From Microbacterium sp. 10M-3C3 (GTDB taxonomy: Bacteria > Actinomycetota > Actinomycetes > Actinomycetales > Microbacteriaceae): a stretch of DNA of 64,000 nt. Under the pieces are notes generated by a model. The model made no database searches, was not told the DNA's origin, and worked only from the letters and a program-made list of their open reading frames with translations. The stretch spans positions 868,001 to 932,000 of the forward strand of contig NZ_CP034245.1 of NCBI RefSeq assembly GCF_003931875.1, in the 5' to 3' direction. The first letter of the stretch is position 1. Each line of letters opens with the position of its first letter. A program made the translations under genes and the position numbers. Of the stretch, positions 25,853 to 34,602 are shown piece after piece.

Positions 25853-28342
25853 TCATCGCGCGCGTCCCTCGTCCAGCACGAGCCGCAGCTTGGCGATGAG
25901 ATCCGATCGGGACGTGGCCCCCAGGCGCCGGCGGATCCGCGCGATGTGGTGCTCGGCGGTGCGCGGCGAGATGAAGATCGACTCGCCGATCTCCGCGTAG
26001 GTCTTGCCCTGCACCACGAGCACCGCGACCTCGCGCTCGCGCGCGCTGAGCATGTCGGTCGCGCGCGTGGCCGGCCCGTCGGCGTCCACCTCGTCGGTGT
26101 CGACGGGCGCGATCGCCTCGCGCGGATGCAGCTGCCGGGCGCACGCGAGGAGGCGGCCGATGACGCGCCGGTCCTCAGTCCGCGACGCGCCGTGGCCGGC
26201 CAGACGTGCGCCGTCCCACGCGAGCCCGACGCCGGCGAGCTCGAGGGCGGCCCGCTCGATCGCGTCGGCGTCGACACGGCCGGTGAGCAGCTCCGTCCAC
26301 ACCTTGCCCGCCTGCGCCATCACGGCCGCGATGCGCGAGTGCGGGGCGGCGGCCGTGAGCGCCCGCGCGTGCGGCACGAGGTCGTCGGGGCGGTTGAGGG
26401 CGATGCTGCAGTGCACTCCGGCCCAGTGCAGGTGACTGGCCCACACCGGCGGCGAGCCGAGACGGGCGAGCCCCGCGAAGGCCTCGTCCAGGTGCGGCTG
26501 GACGGTGGCCAGGTCGCCCGTGCGCGCGGCGCTCACCGCGAGCTCGCTCAGCGGCAGCAGGGAGAAGAGGTCGAAGCGCGCGCGCAGCACGCTCTCCCGC
26601 GCACGACGCCAGACCGGGGCGAGCGCCGACGCGTCGGCGTACCGCCGCGTGAGGGCGACCGTGACCGCCGCGGCCATGACGGTCTCGCGCGCCGTCGTGA
26701 CGTACGGGCGGGCACGCATCAGCGCGCTCTCGGCGTCGTGCGGTCGCTCGCGCTGAACGGCCACCCAGGCCTGCCACAGCTGCAGACGGGGCAGCGCCCA
26801 CGCACCGCCGTGTCCGGCGGCGGCCGCACCGTCGAGCACCGAGGCGGCGAGGTCGGGCTCGCCCGTCGCGATCGCCGCGGTTGCGGCGATAACCGCGGGC
26901 AGCTCGGGGATCGGGTCGTCGGTGCCCGACGCGGAGTACATCTCCGTGGCACGGACGAGGTCGCCGAGGCTCGCCGTCGCCGTGGTGGTCAGGGTCGAGC
27001 GGACTCCGCGCACGAGCAGGTCGTGGGCGACGGCCACGGCCGAGGGCACCGTGCGGGCGGCCGGTATCCCGGCGAGGCGTGCGAGCTCGTCCGCGTCGGC
27101 TGCGCCGGCCGCGGCAATGGTCGCGTGCGCGAGCGCACGAGGGGTCTCCGAGCCGACGCGATGCACCGCCGAGGCCATGGCCATGTCGGCCCGCGCCGCC
27201 CACACGGCGGCCGCCAGCACGGCGGCGTGCTCGGCGTCGGGATGCGCTTCGTCGAGCCGCGCGGCATCGAGGAGCGCGCCCGCCCGGTCGACGTCGCGGG
27301 CGTTCCAGGCCGCCTGCGCCCGCCGCACCGCGATGCGGCCGGCGTCGGCGCCGGCTTCGGCCGCGGCGCGGAAGAGGTCGTCGGCGCGCCGCGGATCGCG
27401 CGCGATCTCGGCGTCGCCGTCGCGCACGAGGGCGGCGGCGAGCCGGTCGTCGTGCACACCTCCCAGGAGGACGCGCACCTCGTCGTCGTCGCGTCCCGCC
27501 TCGGGCAGCGCGTACAGGCGCACGAGACGGTCGATCGGCGTCGTCGCCCGTACCGCATCCCGAACGATCGGGGCGGGACGGCCGTTGCGCGCGAGAAGGC
27601 CGTGCGCGTGCCCTGCGGCCGCCCAGTCCTCGGCGCCGGTGGATCGGGCGGCGGCGGGGGCGAGGCACAGCGTCTCCACGACGTCGCGCAGGGCCGGATC
27701 GGCCGTGCGCAGCCGGTGGGCGACCAGATCGTGCAGCTCTTCGCGCAGGGCCGGATGCCCCGACTCGTCCGTGCACGGTGCGTCGTGCGCGGCGAGCGCC
27801 TCGCCGACGAGCCACGGCAGGTGGCCGGACAGCTCCAGGACGTCGTCGATGCAGTGGGCGGCGAGCGGAAGCCCGGCTCCGTCGCACGCGTCGACGACAT
27901 CCGCGTGCGAGATGTGGCCGAGCACGACCGGCGGCTGAGCCGACTCGAGCGCGGCGAGCGTCGCCGCATCCGCGTCGGCGATGGGCCACGGCGCGGTCGC
28001 GACGACGAGCGCCGCGCGCGGCCGTGCCGCCCGGGTGGCGACGGCGGCGCGCTCGGCGTCGGTGCGGCGCGGCAGGTCGTCGACGAGCACGACCGTGTCG
28101 TCGTCGGCATCGACGATGTCGCCCACCCCCTCGGCCGTCACGACGGCGCGACCGCCGTCCGTCAGCCGAGCGGCGAGGTCGCGCAGCAGCCGCGTGCGGC
28201 CTGACCCCGCCGGGCCGATGACGAGCAGACGGGGCGGGCGCGGGTCGGACACGACCGCGTCGACGTGCGTCCGGGCGTGACGGGGCAGGAGCGCGGGGGC
28301 GGCAGCGAACAGACCGGCCGGAGCCGTGCCGAGCGTCGTCAT
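25853..28342 (-). CDS. Large ATP-binding LuxR/MalT-type transcriptional regulator
   Basis: This 829-residue STAND-like regulator has Walker A GPAGSGRT (43-50) and Walker B VVLVDD (84-89) in an N-terminal NTPase, a long Ala-rich helical middle resembling TPR/MalT sensor repeats, and a C-terminal LuxR helix-turn-helix (LSAREREVAVLV, TYAEIGESIFISPRTAEHH). The size and architecture resemble the mycobacterial regulator encoded beside iniBAC (IniR, Rv0339c, from memory). It lies 12 nt after the Hsp70 gene, so they are cotranscribed. It is the obvious candidate to bind the shared CCCCC-rich control regions at both Ini-like promoters. The inducing ligand is unknown. Confidence 0.88.
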   Translation of the reverse strand: MTTLGTAPAGLFAAAPALLPRHARTHVDAVVSDPRPPRLLVIGPAGSGRTRLLRDLAARLTDGGRAVVTAEGVGDIVDADDDTVVLVDDLPRRTDAERAAVATRAARPRAALVVATAPWPIADADAATLAALESAQPPVVLGHISHADVVDACDGAGLPLAAHCIDDVLELSGHLPWLVGEALAAHDAPCTDESGHPALREELHDLVAHRLRTADPALRDVVETLCLAPAAARSTGAEDWAAAGHAHGLLARNGRPAPIVRDAVRATTPIDRLVRLYALPEAGRDDDEVRVLLGGVHDDRLAAALVRDGDAEIARDPRRADDLFRAAAEAGADAGRIAVRRAQAAWNARDVDRAGALLDAARLDEAHPDAEHAAVLAAAVWAARADMAMASAVHRVGSETPRALAHATIAAAGAADADELARLAGIPAARTVPSAVAVAHDLLVRGVRSTLTTTATASLGDLVRATEMYSASGTDDPIPELPAVIAATAAIATGEPDLAASVLDGAAAAGHGGAWALPRLQLWQAWVAVQRERPHDAESALMRARPYVTTARETVMAAAVTVALTRRYADASALAPVWRRARESVLRARFDLFSLLPLSELAVSAARTGDLATVQPHLDEAFAGLARLGSPPVWASHLHWAGVHCSIALNRPDDLVPHARALTAAAPHSRIAAVMAQAGKVWTELLTGRVDADAIERAALELAGVGLAWDGARLAGHGASRTEDRRVIGRLLACARQLHPREAIAPVDTDEVDADGPATRATDMLSAREREVAVLVVQGKTYAEIGESIFISPRTAEHHIARIRRRLGATSRSDLIAKLRLVLDEGRAR

Positions 28343-28354
28343 GATCGCGGCGCG

Positions 28355-30355
28355 TCAGACGGCGACGGTGGGGCTCGGCGAGGGAGAGGGGTCGCCGCTG
28401 GGCGGCGGGTCGCTCGGCGCAGGGTCGGAGCCGCCGGTGCCGGGGTCGGTGGTGCCGCCGCCGGTGCCGGGGTCGGTGGTGCCGCCGCCGGTGCCGGGGT
28501 CGGTGGTGCCGCCGCCGGTGCCCGGGTCGGTGGTGCCGCCGCCGGTGCCCGGGTCGGTGGTGCCGCCGCCGGTGCCCGGGTCGGTCGTCCCGCCGCCCGT
28601 GCCCGGGTCGGTGGCTCCGCCGCCCGTGCCGGGGTCCGTGGTGCCCGGGTCGGTCGTGCCGCCGCCGGTCGGGGTCTGCGAGCCCGAGTCGGCGGGGGTC
28701 GGCGTGCCGCCGGACGGCGTCCCGCCGGACGCCGAGGGCGCCGTGCCCGTCGACGACGGCGCACCGCCGGTCGGCGCCGCGGTCCCGGTGCGCGCCGTCT
28801 GCCCGGCGGCCTGCGCGACGGGAGTCGCCCGCTTCTTGGCCTCGGTCCGCGGTGCGGACCGGGCACCCGACGACCCGTCCGCACGCGGGGCGTCCGCGGT
28901 CGGGGTGGTCGGCACGGCGGGGATCTCGACCGCGGGCACCGCAGCGCCCGGTTCGGTCGGAGCGGAGAAGTCGGGCAGTCCCGCGAGACCGCCGCCGACA
29001 CCGTCCCCGGGCTCGGCGACGAGCGCCGTCCGCTCCGCCGCATCCACCATGCCGGCCCCCAGCGACGGCGCCAGCGCGAGCGCCGTGCCGCTGGCCACCA
29101 CCGCGAGGCCCGCCGCGGCCAGGGCCGTGCGCGGGGCACGGCGCAGCCACCCGCGGCGCGGCGGCGCCGCATCCGCCACCCGCGGCGCCTCCCGCGCCTC
29201 GACCTCCGCGAACAGCGCGACGGCCGGGTCTGCCGCCTCCGCTGCGGCGGCGATCGCCGGCGCGGCGTCGGCGGCCGCGGCGTCGGCCGCGATCCGCGCC
29301 GCACCCAGGGCGATGATCGCCTTCGGGTCGGCGTCGACGGCGATGGGACGGTCGAACCGCTCCGAGAGCATCTGCGCGACACGCGGGATGCGCGAGGACC
29401 CGCCCGTGAGGAGAATCGCCTCGATGTCGGCGGCCGCCGTGCCGGCGGTCTCGAGCGCGTCCTCGAACGCGGCGAGCGTGCGTTCGAGGTCGTCGGCGAT
29501 CATGAGCTCGAACTCGTCGCGACTCACCCGCACGGTGCGCTGGTCGTTCGAGACGAGCACCGGCACGACGGCCTCCGAGTCGAACGACAGCGACTCCTTC
29601 GCCTCGACGCACTCGCGGCGCAGCGCGGCGAGCGCCATCCGCCCGGCGACGTCGCCCGACAGTTGCACCGCGTCCACGTGCGCCGCGCGCACGACGTGGC
29701 GCACGAGCAGGTCGTCGAAGTCGGCCCCGCCGAGATCGGCGAGTCCGGAGGGCTGACCGACGAGATGGACCGAACCGTCGGCCTCCTTGCGCAGCACGAC
29801 GGCGTCGAACGTGCCGCCGCCGAAGTCGTACACGGCGAGCGCGCGGCCCGCCGCGAGCGGGCTCGACGCCTCGTAGTGGCGGGCGGCCGCCTCCGGCTCG
29901 GTGACGATCAGGACATCGCGCCAGCCCCGCACCGCGATCGCGTCGCGGACGTGCTCGGCGCGATAGGCGCCCCACGCGGCGGGCACGGTCAGGGCGATCC
30001 CCGCCGGCGTCGCGCCCTCCCGCTCGATGACCGCGCGCGCGACCCAGTCCACCGCCTCCGCGTACAGCTCCTCGGGCGTGAAAGCCCGGTCGCCCGCGAG
30101 GATCGGCACGTCGTCGCCGACGCGCCGCTTGAACTCGCGGATGAGCCGGTCGGGCTGCGTCGCGCCGCGCCGCTCGGCGGCGTCCCCGAACAGCACGTCG
30201 CCGTCGGCCGCGAACGCGACCGTCGGCGTGTTGTCGGAGGAGCGGCCCAGCGCGAACGGCGCGGCGATCAGGCTGCCGTCCGGCGCCCACCTCGCTGTGG
30301 CCGCAGACGTGCGACTCGTCCCGATATCGATCGCCAGAAAATACGGAGCACTCAT
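28355..30355 (-). CDS. Membrane-anchored Hsp70-family ATPase with Pro/Thr/Gly repeat tail
   Basis: Residues 1-360 form an Hsp70/actin-type ATPase: AIDIGTSRTSAA, VTEPEAAARHY, VYDFGGGTFDAVVL (176-189) and ILLTGGSSRIPRV. The usual substrate-binding domain is absent. An Ala-rich linker leads to a basic stretch and one transmembrane helix (about 410-429), then some 235 residues rich in P, T, G and A. These end with about eight TTDPGTGGG-type repeats and a PSPSPSPT tail, predicted outside the membrane. The ATG at 30355 has a GGGGGGA box. It starts the operon with the LuxR-type regulator. It could couple ATP state inside to envelope sensing outside; this is inference. Confidence 0.88.
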   Translation of the reverse strand: MSAPYFLAIDIGTSRTSAATARWAPDGSLIAAPFALGRSSDNTPTVAFAADGDVLFGDAAERRGATQPDRLIREFKRRVGDDVPILAGDRAFTPEELYAEAVDWVARAVIEREGATPAGIALTVPAAWGAYRAEHVRDAIAVRGWRDVLIVTEPEAAARHYEASSPLAAGRALAVYDFGGGTFDAVVLRKEADGSVHLVGQPSGLADLGGADFDDLLVRHVVRAAHVDAVQLSGDVAGRMALAALRRECVEAKESLSFDSEAVVPVLVSNDQRTVRVSRDEFELMIADDLERTLAAFEDALETAGTAAADIEAILLTGGSSRIPRVAQMLSERFDRPIAVDADPKAIIALGAARIAADAAAADAAPAIAAAAEAADPAVALFAEVEAREAPRVADAAPPRRGWLRRAPRTALAAAGLAVVASGTALALAPSLGAGMVDAAERTALVAEPGDGVGGGLAGLPDFSAPTEPGAAVPAVEIPAVPTTPTADAPRADGSSGARSAPRTEAKKRATPVAQAAGQTARTGTAAPTGGAPSSTGTAPSASGGTPSGGTPTPADSGSQTPTGGGTTDPGTTDPGTGGGATDPGTGGGTTDPGTGGGTTDPGTGGGTTDPGTGGGTTDPGTGGGTTDPGTGGGTTDPGTGGSDPAPSDPPPSGDPSPSPSPTVAV
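28436..28666. repeat. 27-bp in-frame tandem repeats in the Hsp70-like gene
   Basis: About eight copies of a 27-bp unit (GTGCCGGGGTCGGTGGTGCC plus CGCCGCC), nearly identical at the start and degenerating later, encode the repeated TTDPGTGGG on the minus strand. One unit near 28645 is shortened by 9 bp. Copy number is likely to vary between strains. Confidence 0.9.
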
Positions 30356-30557
30356 GTTTTCCCCCCGGAACACGCGCCCCGGGGGTGCGCGCGGTTCCGC
30401 CCATCGACATGGGGGATGCAGGACGCATCCCCACTGATGTCCTGCCGCCGGTTCGTGCCCCTAACGCCCGACGATGAGGGGATTGTGGCACACCGCGGAC
30501 GCCAAGGGAACCCACTTTCGGACCGGATATCCAGACCCCTCGGCGCGTCGCACGATG
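30356..30557. other. Divergent spacer between the Hsp70-like gene and groES
   Basis: This stretch, with the groES operator region next to it, makes a 311-nt gap between divergent starts. It contains GC-rich short palindromes such as CCCCGGGGG at about 30381 and GGGGATG/CATCCCC-type repeats near 30413-30434. No gene or clear -10 for the Hsp70-like operon can be fixed. Confidence 0.4.
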
Positions 30558-30629
30558 CTGGCACTCGCGTTGCATGAGTGCCAGCAGTTCCCTACACTGG
30601 CGTTAGCACTCTCCGCGTGCGGGTGCTAA
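30558..30629 (+). promoter_or_regulatory. groES promoter with two CIRCE-type operators
   Basis: CTGGCACTC-N9-GAGTGCCAG (30558-30584) is a perfect CIRCE-like inverted repeat. TTAGCACTC-N9-GGGTGCTAA (30603-30629) is a second one with one mismatch. Between them lie -35 TTGCAT (30570-30575), 17 bp and -10 TACACT (30593-30598). The HrcA heat-shock repressor should bind both sites and block the promoter. Confidence 0.9.
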
Positions 30630-30666
30630 CGAGTCTTCCGTACCGTTCAGAAAGAAGAGGTAGACC

Positions 30667-30963
30667 GTGTCGGTTTCCATCAAGCCGCTCGAGGACCGCA
30701 TCGTCATCCAGCAGGTCGAGGCTGAGCAGACCACCTCCAGTGGGCTGGTCATCCCCGACACCGCGAAGGAGAAGCCGCAGGAGGGCGAGGTCATCGCCGT
30801 CGGCCCCGGCCGCATCGACGACAACGGCAATCGCGTGCCGCTCGACGTCGCCGTCGGCGACCGCGTGATCTACAGCAAGTACGGCGGCACCGAGGTGAAG
30901 TTCGGCGCCGACGAGTACCTCGTGCTCTCGGCCCGCGACGTGCTCGCGGTCGTCGTGCGCTGA
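30667..30963 (+). CDS. groES: Co-chaperonin GroES
   Basis: GroES caps the GroEL chamber during protein folding. The sequence has the [12 protein letters not shown] start, the mobile loop [14 protein letters not shown], the [13 protein letters not shown] turn and the C-terminal [15 protein letters not shown]. The 98-residue length is exact. It starts at GTG 30667 behind AAGAGG. No groEL follows: a strong terminator ends the unit, so groEL must lie elsewhere. Confidence 0.97.
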   Translation: MSVSIKPLEDRIVIQQVEAEQTTSSGLVIPDTAKEKPQEGEVIAVGPGRIDDNGNRVPLDVAVGDRVIYSKYGGTEVKFGADEYLVLSARDVLAVVVR

Positions 30964-30980
30964 CGCGATTTTCCCCACAC

Positions 30981-31010
30981 GAGCCCCGGATGCTTCGGCA
31001 TCCGGGGCTC
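30981..31010 (+). terminator. groES terminator
   Basis: A perfect 13-bp stem GAGCCCCGGATGC closed by a TTCG tetraloop, followed by GTCGTCTTCT, lies 17 nt after the groES stop. Confidence 0.85.
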
Positions 31011-31081
31011 GTCGTCTTCTGTGGCGGCCGTCGATGAGGATTCGTGCGACCGCCGCCTAGGGTGGAACGGAGGGGAGACGC

Positions 31082-32011
31082 ATGGCCGACAGGATGCGGG
31101 AGAGCACGCTCGGCGGGCTCTACGCGCTCGGCGCGTACCTCCTCTGGGGCACGCTGCCGCTGTACTTCCTCCTGCTGGTGCCGAGCGGCGGCTGGGAGAT
31201 CGTCGCGTGGCGTATCGCGCTCTCGCTCGTCTTCTGCCTCGTGCTCCTCGCGGTCACGCGCACGTGGCGGCGCTTCGGCGCGATCCTCCGACAGCCGCGG
31301 CTGCTGGGATGGACGGCTCTGGCCGGCGCCCTCATCTACGTCAACTGGCAGGTCTACGTCTTGGCGACGCTGTCGGGGCACGTGGTCGAGGCGAGCCTCG
31401 GCTACTTCATCAACCCGCTCGTGACGGTCATCCTGGGCGTCGTCGTCCTGCGTGAGCGGCTCCGGGCGACCCGGTGGGTCGCGATCGGCATCGCCACCGC
31501 CGCGGTGATCGTGATCGTGATCGGCTACGGCGCGTTCCCCTGGATCGCCGTGACGCTCGCGATGTCCTTCGGTCTGTACGGCCTCGTGAAGAAGCGCATC
31601 GGGCCCGCGGTCGACGCCGTGAGCGGGCTCACCCTGGAGTCGGCGTGGCTGCTGCCGGTCGCCCTCGTCCAGCTCGGCGTGGTCGCTGCGACGTCGGGGC
31701 TGACACTGTTCACGGCGGGCGCGGGGCACGCGGCGCTGCTCCTGCTCGCGGGCGTCGTGACCGCCACACCGCTGCTCCTCTTCGCCTCGGGCGCGCGCCG
31801 GGTCCCGCTCACGGTGATCGGCATGCTGCAGTTCATCACGCCCGTCATGCAGTTCGTCATCGGGGTGTGGCTGCTGGGGGAGCCGATGCCCGTGGAGCGC
31901 TGGATCGGGTTCGCCCTCGTGTGGGTCGCCCTCGTCGTGCTCACCGTGGATTCGGTGCGAGCGGCGCGTCGCGGGCGTCTCGCCGCGGTCGCCGCATCCG
32001 ATCTCGCGTGA
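31082..32011 (+). CDS. rarD: RarD-type EamA family transporter
   Basis: This is a ten-helix inner-membrane permease of the drug/metabolite transporter superfamily, 309 residues long. The RarD signature region is present: GLYALGAYLLWGTLPLYF at the start, LIYVNWQVYVLA, HVVEASLGYFINPLVTVILGV and, late, LQFITPVMQFVIGVWLLGEP. The transported substrate is not established. GGAGGGGAG precedes the ATG, and TAGGGT at 31058-31063 is a likely -10. Confidence 0.88.
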   Translation: MADRMRESTLGGLYALGAYLLWGTLPLYFLLLVPSGGWEIVAWRIALSLVFCLVLLAVTRTWRRFGAILRQPRLLGWTALAGALIYVNWQVYVLATLSGHVVEASLGYFINPLVTVILGVVVLRERLRATRWVAIGIATAAVIVIVIGYGAFPWIAVTLAMSFGLYGLVKKRIGPAVDAVSGLTLESAWLLPVALVQLGVVAATSGLTLFTAGAGHAALLLLAGVVTATPLLLFASGARRVPLTVIGMLQFITPVMQFVIGVWLLGEPMPVERWIGFALVWVALVVLTVDSVRAARRGRLAAVAASDLA

Positions 32012-32188
32012 CCGCGGCGAAGCATCCGGCCCGGGAATCCGGGCGTGGGCGCGCTCCCGCATAACGATTCGGTCGCGTTACACATCGTTAACGAACGGCA
32101 ATACCCGGGACTCGCGGTCGTCAGTAGTGTGAGGGCACTGGGTCGGCGCCCGAGTCGTCCCGAACGTTCATTCACAGCAAGGAGCACC

Positions 32189-33469
32189 ATGAGCGTCTTC
32201 ACACGTTCGCGTGCCGGCAAGGTCCTCGGCTCGATCGCCGCGGTCGGAGTCAGCGCGCTCATCCTGGCCGGGTGTGCCGGTGGCGGCGGCGCGGCCGCAC
32301 CGTCCGGCGGATCCTCCGCCCAGCCCGGCGAGGACCTCTCGCTGAAGATCGGCACGGCACTGCCCCAGACGGGCAACCTCGCCTTCCTCGGCCCGCCCGA
32401 GGAGGCCGGTGTGGCGTACGCCGCGTCGCTCATCAACGACGCGACCGGCGACACGGGTCTCACGATCGACGTCGAGTACGGCGACTCGGGCGACACCGAC
32501 AACAAGGCGTACGAGACGACCATCCCGCGTCTTCTCAACGACGACGTCAAGGCGATCATCGGCGCAGCGTCCTCGGGCACGTCGCTGCAGTTCATCGACC
32601 AGGTCGTCGGCGCGGGAGTCATCCAGTTCTCGCCGGCCAACACGTCCGACGCGTTCACCACGTACGACGACAAGGGCCTGTACTTCCGCACGGCGCCCTC
32701 CGACGTGCTGCAGGGCGAGGTGCTCGGCAACCTGATCGCCGAGGACGGCAACCAGACGCTCGGCCTCATCGTGCTGAACGACTCCTACGGCACCGGCCTG
32801 GCCAAGTACGTCTCCGAGGCGTTCGAGAAGGCCGGCGGCGAGGTCGTCGCCCAGTCGACGTACAACACCGGTGACACCACCTTCGACGCGCAGATCAGCG
32901 AGGTCCTCGCGGCCAACCCCGACGCGATCGCCCTGATCACGTTCGACGAGGTCTCGACGATCCTGCCGGGCCTGTTCGGCAAGTTCCCGTCCGACAAGCT
33001 GTACTTCGTCGACGGCAACCTGAAGAACTTCGGCGACGCGTTCCCGGCCGGCTCCCTCACGGGCGCCAAGGGCACGCTGCCGGGTCTGTCGATCGACTCG
33101 ATCAAGGACTTCACCGACCAGCTCGACACGTTCCAGTCGGACAACGGCCGTCCCGCGCTCGAGGACTACAGCTACGCGGCGGAGTCGTTCGACGCCACCA
33201 CGCTGCTGGCCCTCGCGTCGCTGGCTGCCGGCTCGACCGACAGCGAGGCGATCGCGGAGAAGCTCATCGAGGTCTCCGGTGGCTCGGGCGACGGCACCAA
33301 GTGCACGTCGTACGCCGAGTGCGCCGAGATCATCCTCGGTGGCGGCACGGCCGACTACGACGGCATCTCGGGTCCGATCACCTTCGACGAGGTCGGCGAC
33401 CCGACCGAGGCGTCGATCGGCATCTACCAGTACGGCGAAGACAACAACTACGCCGCCTACGAGGGCTGA
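32189..33469 (+). CDS. livK: Branched-chain amino acid ABC transporter substrate-binding lipoprotein
   Basis: The signal sequence ends in the lipobox LAGC, so the mature protein is lipid-anchored outside the membrane. The remaining roughly 390 residues are a type I periplasmic-binding-protein fold of the LivK group (LKIGTALPQTGNLAFLGPPE, VIGAASSG-like AIIGAASSGTS, ITFDEVSTILPG). The start at 32189 has AAGGAG. Its probable partners livHMGF lie 1.2 kb downstream on the other strand, beyond a broken gene. The ligand could be a branched-chain amino acid or a related compound. Confidence 0.88.
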   Translation: MSVFTRSRAGKVLGSIAAVGVSALILAGCAGGGGAAAPSGGSSAQPGEDLSLKIGTALPQTGNLAFLGPPEEAGVAYAASLINDATGDTGLTIDVEYGDSGDTDNKAYETTIPRLLNDDVKAIIGAASSGTSLQFIDQVVGAGVIQFSPANTSDAFTTYDDKGLYFRTAPSDVLQGEVLGNLIAEDGNQTLGLIVLNDSYGTGLAKYVSEAFEKAGGEVVAQSTYNTGDTTFDAQISEVLAANPDAIALITFDEVSTILPGLFGKFPSDKLYFVDGNLKNFGDAFPAGSLTGAKGTLPGLSIDSIKDFTDQLDTFQSDNGRPALEDYSYAAESFDATTLLALASLAAGSTDSEAIAEKLIEVSGGSGDGTKCTSYAECAEIILGGGTADYDGISGPITFDEVGDPTEASIGIYQYGEDNNYAAYEG

Positions 33470-33485
33470 TCGCAGCATCCACGCG

Positions 33486-33517
33486 GAAGGGCCCCGGTCT
33501 TCGGACCGGGGCCCTTC
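33486..33517 (+). terminator. livK terminator
   Basis: A perfect 14-bp stem GAAGGGCCCCGGTC with a TTCG loop, followed by CCCCTTTCTCC, lies 16 nt after the livK stop. Confidence 0.85.
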
Positions 33518-33558
33518 CCCTTTCTCCGCGCGCTCGGCGCGGGGGACGTGCGGTGGAT

Positions 33559-33635
33559 AACATTCCGGACGAACCGCGCCGGAGGCAGCCAAACGCGGGG
33601 TTGCGGATGCGGCGGCCGTATTCGTCCGGAATGTT
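33559..33635. repeat. Inverted AACATTCCGGACGAA pair, left of the broken DUF559 gene
   Basis: AACATTCCGGACGAA (33559-33573) and its exact complement (33621-33635) form a 15-bp inverted repeat. The same AACATTCCGGA core occurs as another inverted pair at 34555 and 34621, right of the gene. The right arm overlaps the possible start codon of the gene. Confidence 0.75.
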
Positions 33636-34602
33636 GTGCATCGCCTACCCCTCCTCCCCAGTCCGCACCGCGTTGGCCGAGCTCACACGGCGCGCGAGGG
33701 GCGGTCCGGCGGTGCCGGAGGCGCGGCAGCATGCCGGGGTGCTGCATCCAGACCATGCCTACTGCCACGCCGACCTGAAGGGGTTCGGCCTCTCCCAGCG
33801 CGAGATCACGGCGTCCGTGCGCTGGGGCGCCATCGTCCGAGCCCGCCAGGGCGTGTACCTCGCGCCGGCCTCCGCGCCCGGGGTGCACGTCGCAGCGCGC
33901 GTCGGCGGCCTCGTCGGTTGCGTCAGCGCGCTCGCCGCCCTGGGCGTCTTCGTGCGCGATGCGACGGCGACGCACGTGCAGGTGTCCGTCCATGCCACCC
34001 GCCTCAGGCTCGAGCCCGACGTCCGCGTGCACTGGGCGCCGTTGCGCGTGCCGGTGCCGGTCGGCGGGGTGAGTGTCGACCTCCTCGACGCGCTGATTTA
34101 GGCGGTGCAGTGCCAAGCGCCGCGGGACGCGATCGCCACCCTCGACAGCGCACTGCATCTGCGGCTCGTGACCGAGGCGGACCTGGATGCCGTGTTCGCA
34201 CACCTGCCGAGGCGCTACCGTGTGCTCCGCCGTCTGGTCGACGGACGTGCAGAATCGGGCCCGGAGACCTTCGTCCGCCTGCTGCTGCGCTCCTTGGGCG
34301 TGCCCTTCGACTGTCAGGTGAGAATCGACGGGGTGGGGCGCGTGGACTTCCTCGTGGCCGGATGGCTCGTCATCGAGTGCGACAGCCGCGCGCACCATGC
34401 GGGCTGGGAGGCGCAGCGGGCGGACCGTGCGCGCGACCTGCGTCTCGCGGCGCGAGGCTACGCCTGCATCCGTCCTATCGCGGCGGACATCCTGACCGAC
34501 GCGCCTTCACTGCGGCAGGCTGTGCTCGGCATCCTGGCTCGGCTTCGGCCGGTCAACATTCCGGACGCGGGTCGCACCGTCCGCCCCGCGCGTGCCTTCT
34601 GA
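33631..34602 (+). pseudogene. DUF559 protein with AbiEi-like N-terminal domain, interrupted by a stop
   Basis: The reading frame encodes about 320 residues. The N-terminal part has a helix-turn-helix-like GFGLSQREITASVRWGAIVR followed by ARQGVYL, as in AbiEi-type antitoxin domains. The C-terminal part is a DUF559, Vsr-like nuclease fold (GVGRVDFLVAGWLVIECD, then DRARDLRLAARGY). An in-frame TAG at 34099-34101 splits it between DALI and AVQCQ. A single CAG-to-TAG change would explain it. Both halves keep high GC3, so the lesion looks recent. A second initiation at GTG 34105 could give a nuclease-only fragment. It lies between two inverted-repeat pairs. Confidence 0.75.

Noticed and set aside
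28436..28666. Possible CRISPR-like array of 27-bp repeats
   Set aside because: The units abut without spacers, keep a codon frame and encode a peptide repeat, so they are coding tandem repeats.
28326..29756. Long open frame on the plus strand with VPGSVVPPP repeats
   Set aside because: It is antisense to the Hsp70-like gene; the repeats are the reverse reading of TTDPGTGGG codons and the protein has no recognisable domain.
26175..30575. A 1466-codon open frame on the minus strand
   Set aside because: It runs out of frame across the Hsp70 and LuxR genes and is Arg/Gly/Ala-rich noise typical of G/C-rich shadows.
34099..34101. In-frame TAG as programmed read-through or pyrrolysine
   Set aside because: No supporting machinery or sequence context is visible; a plain nonsense mutation is simpler.
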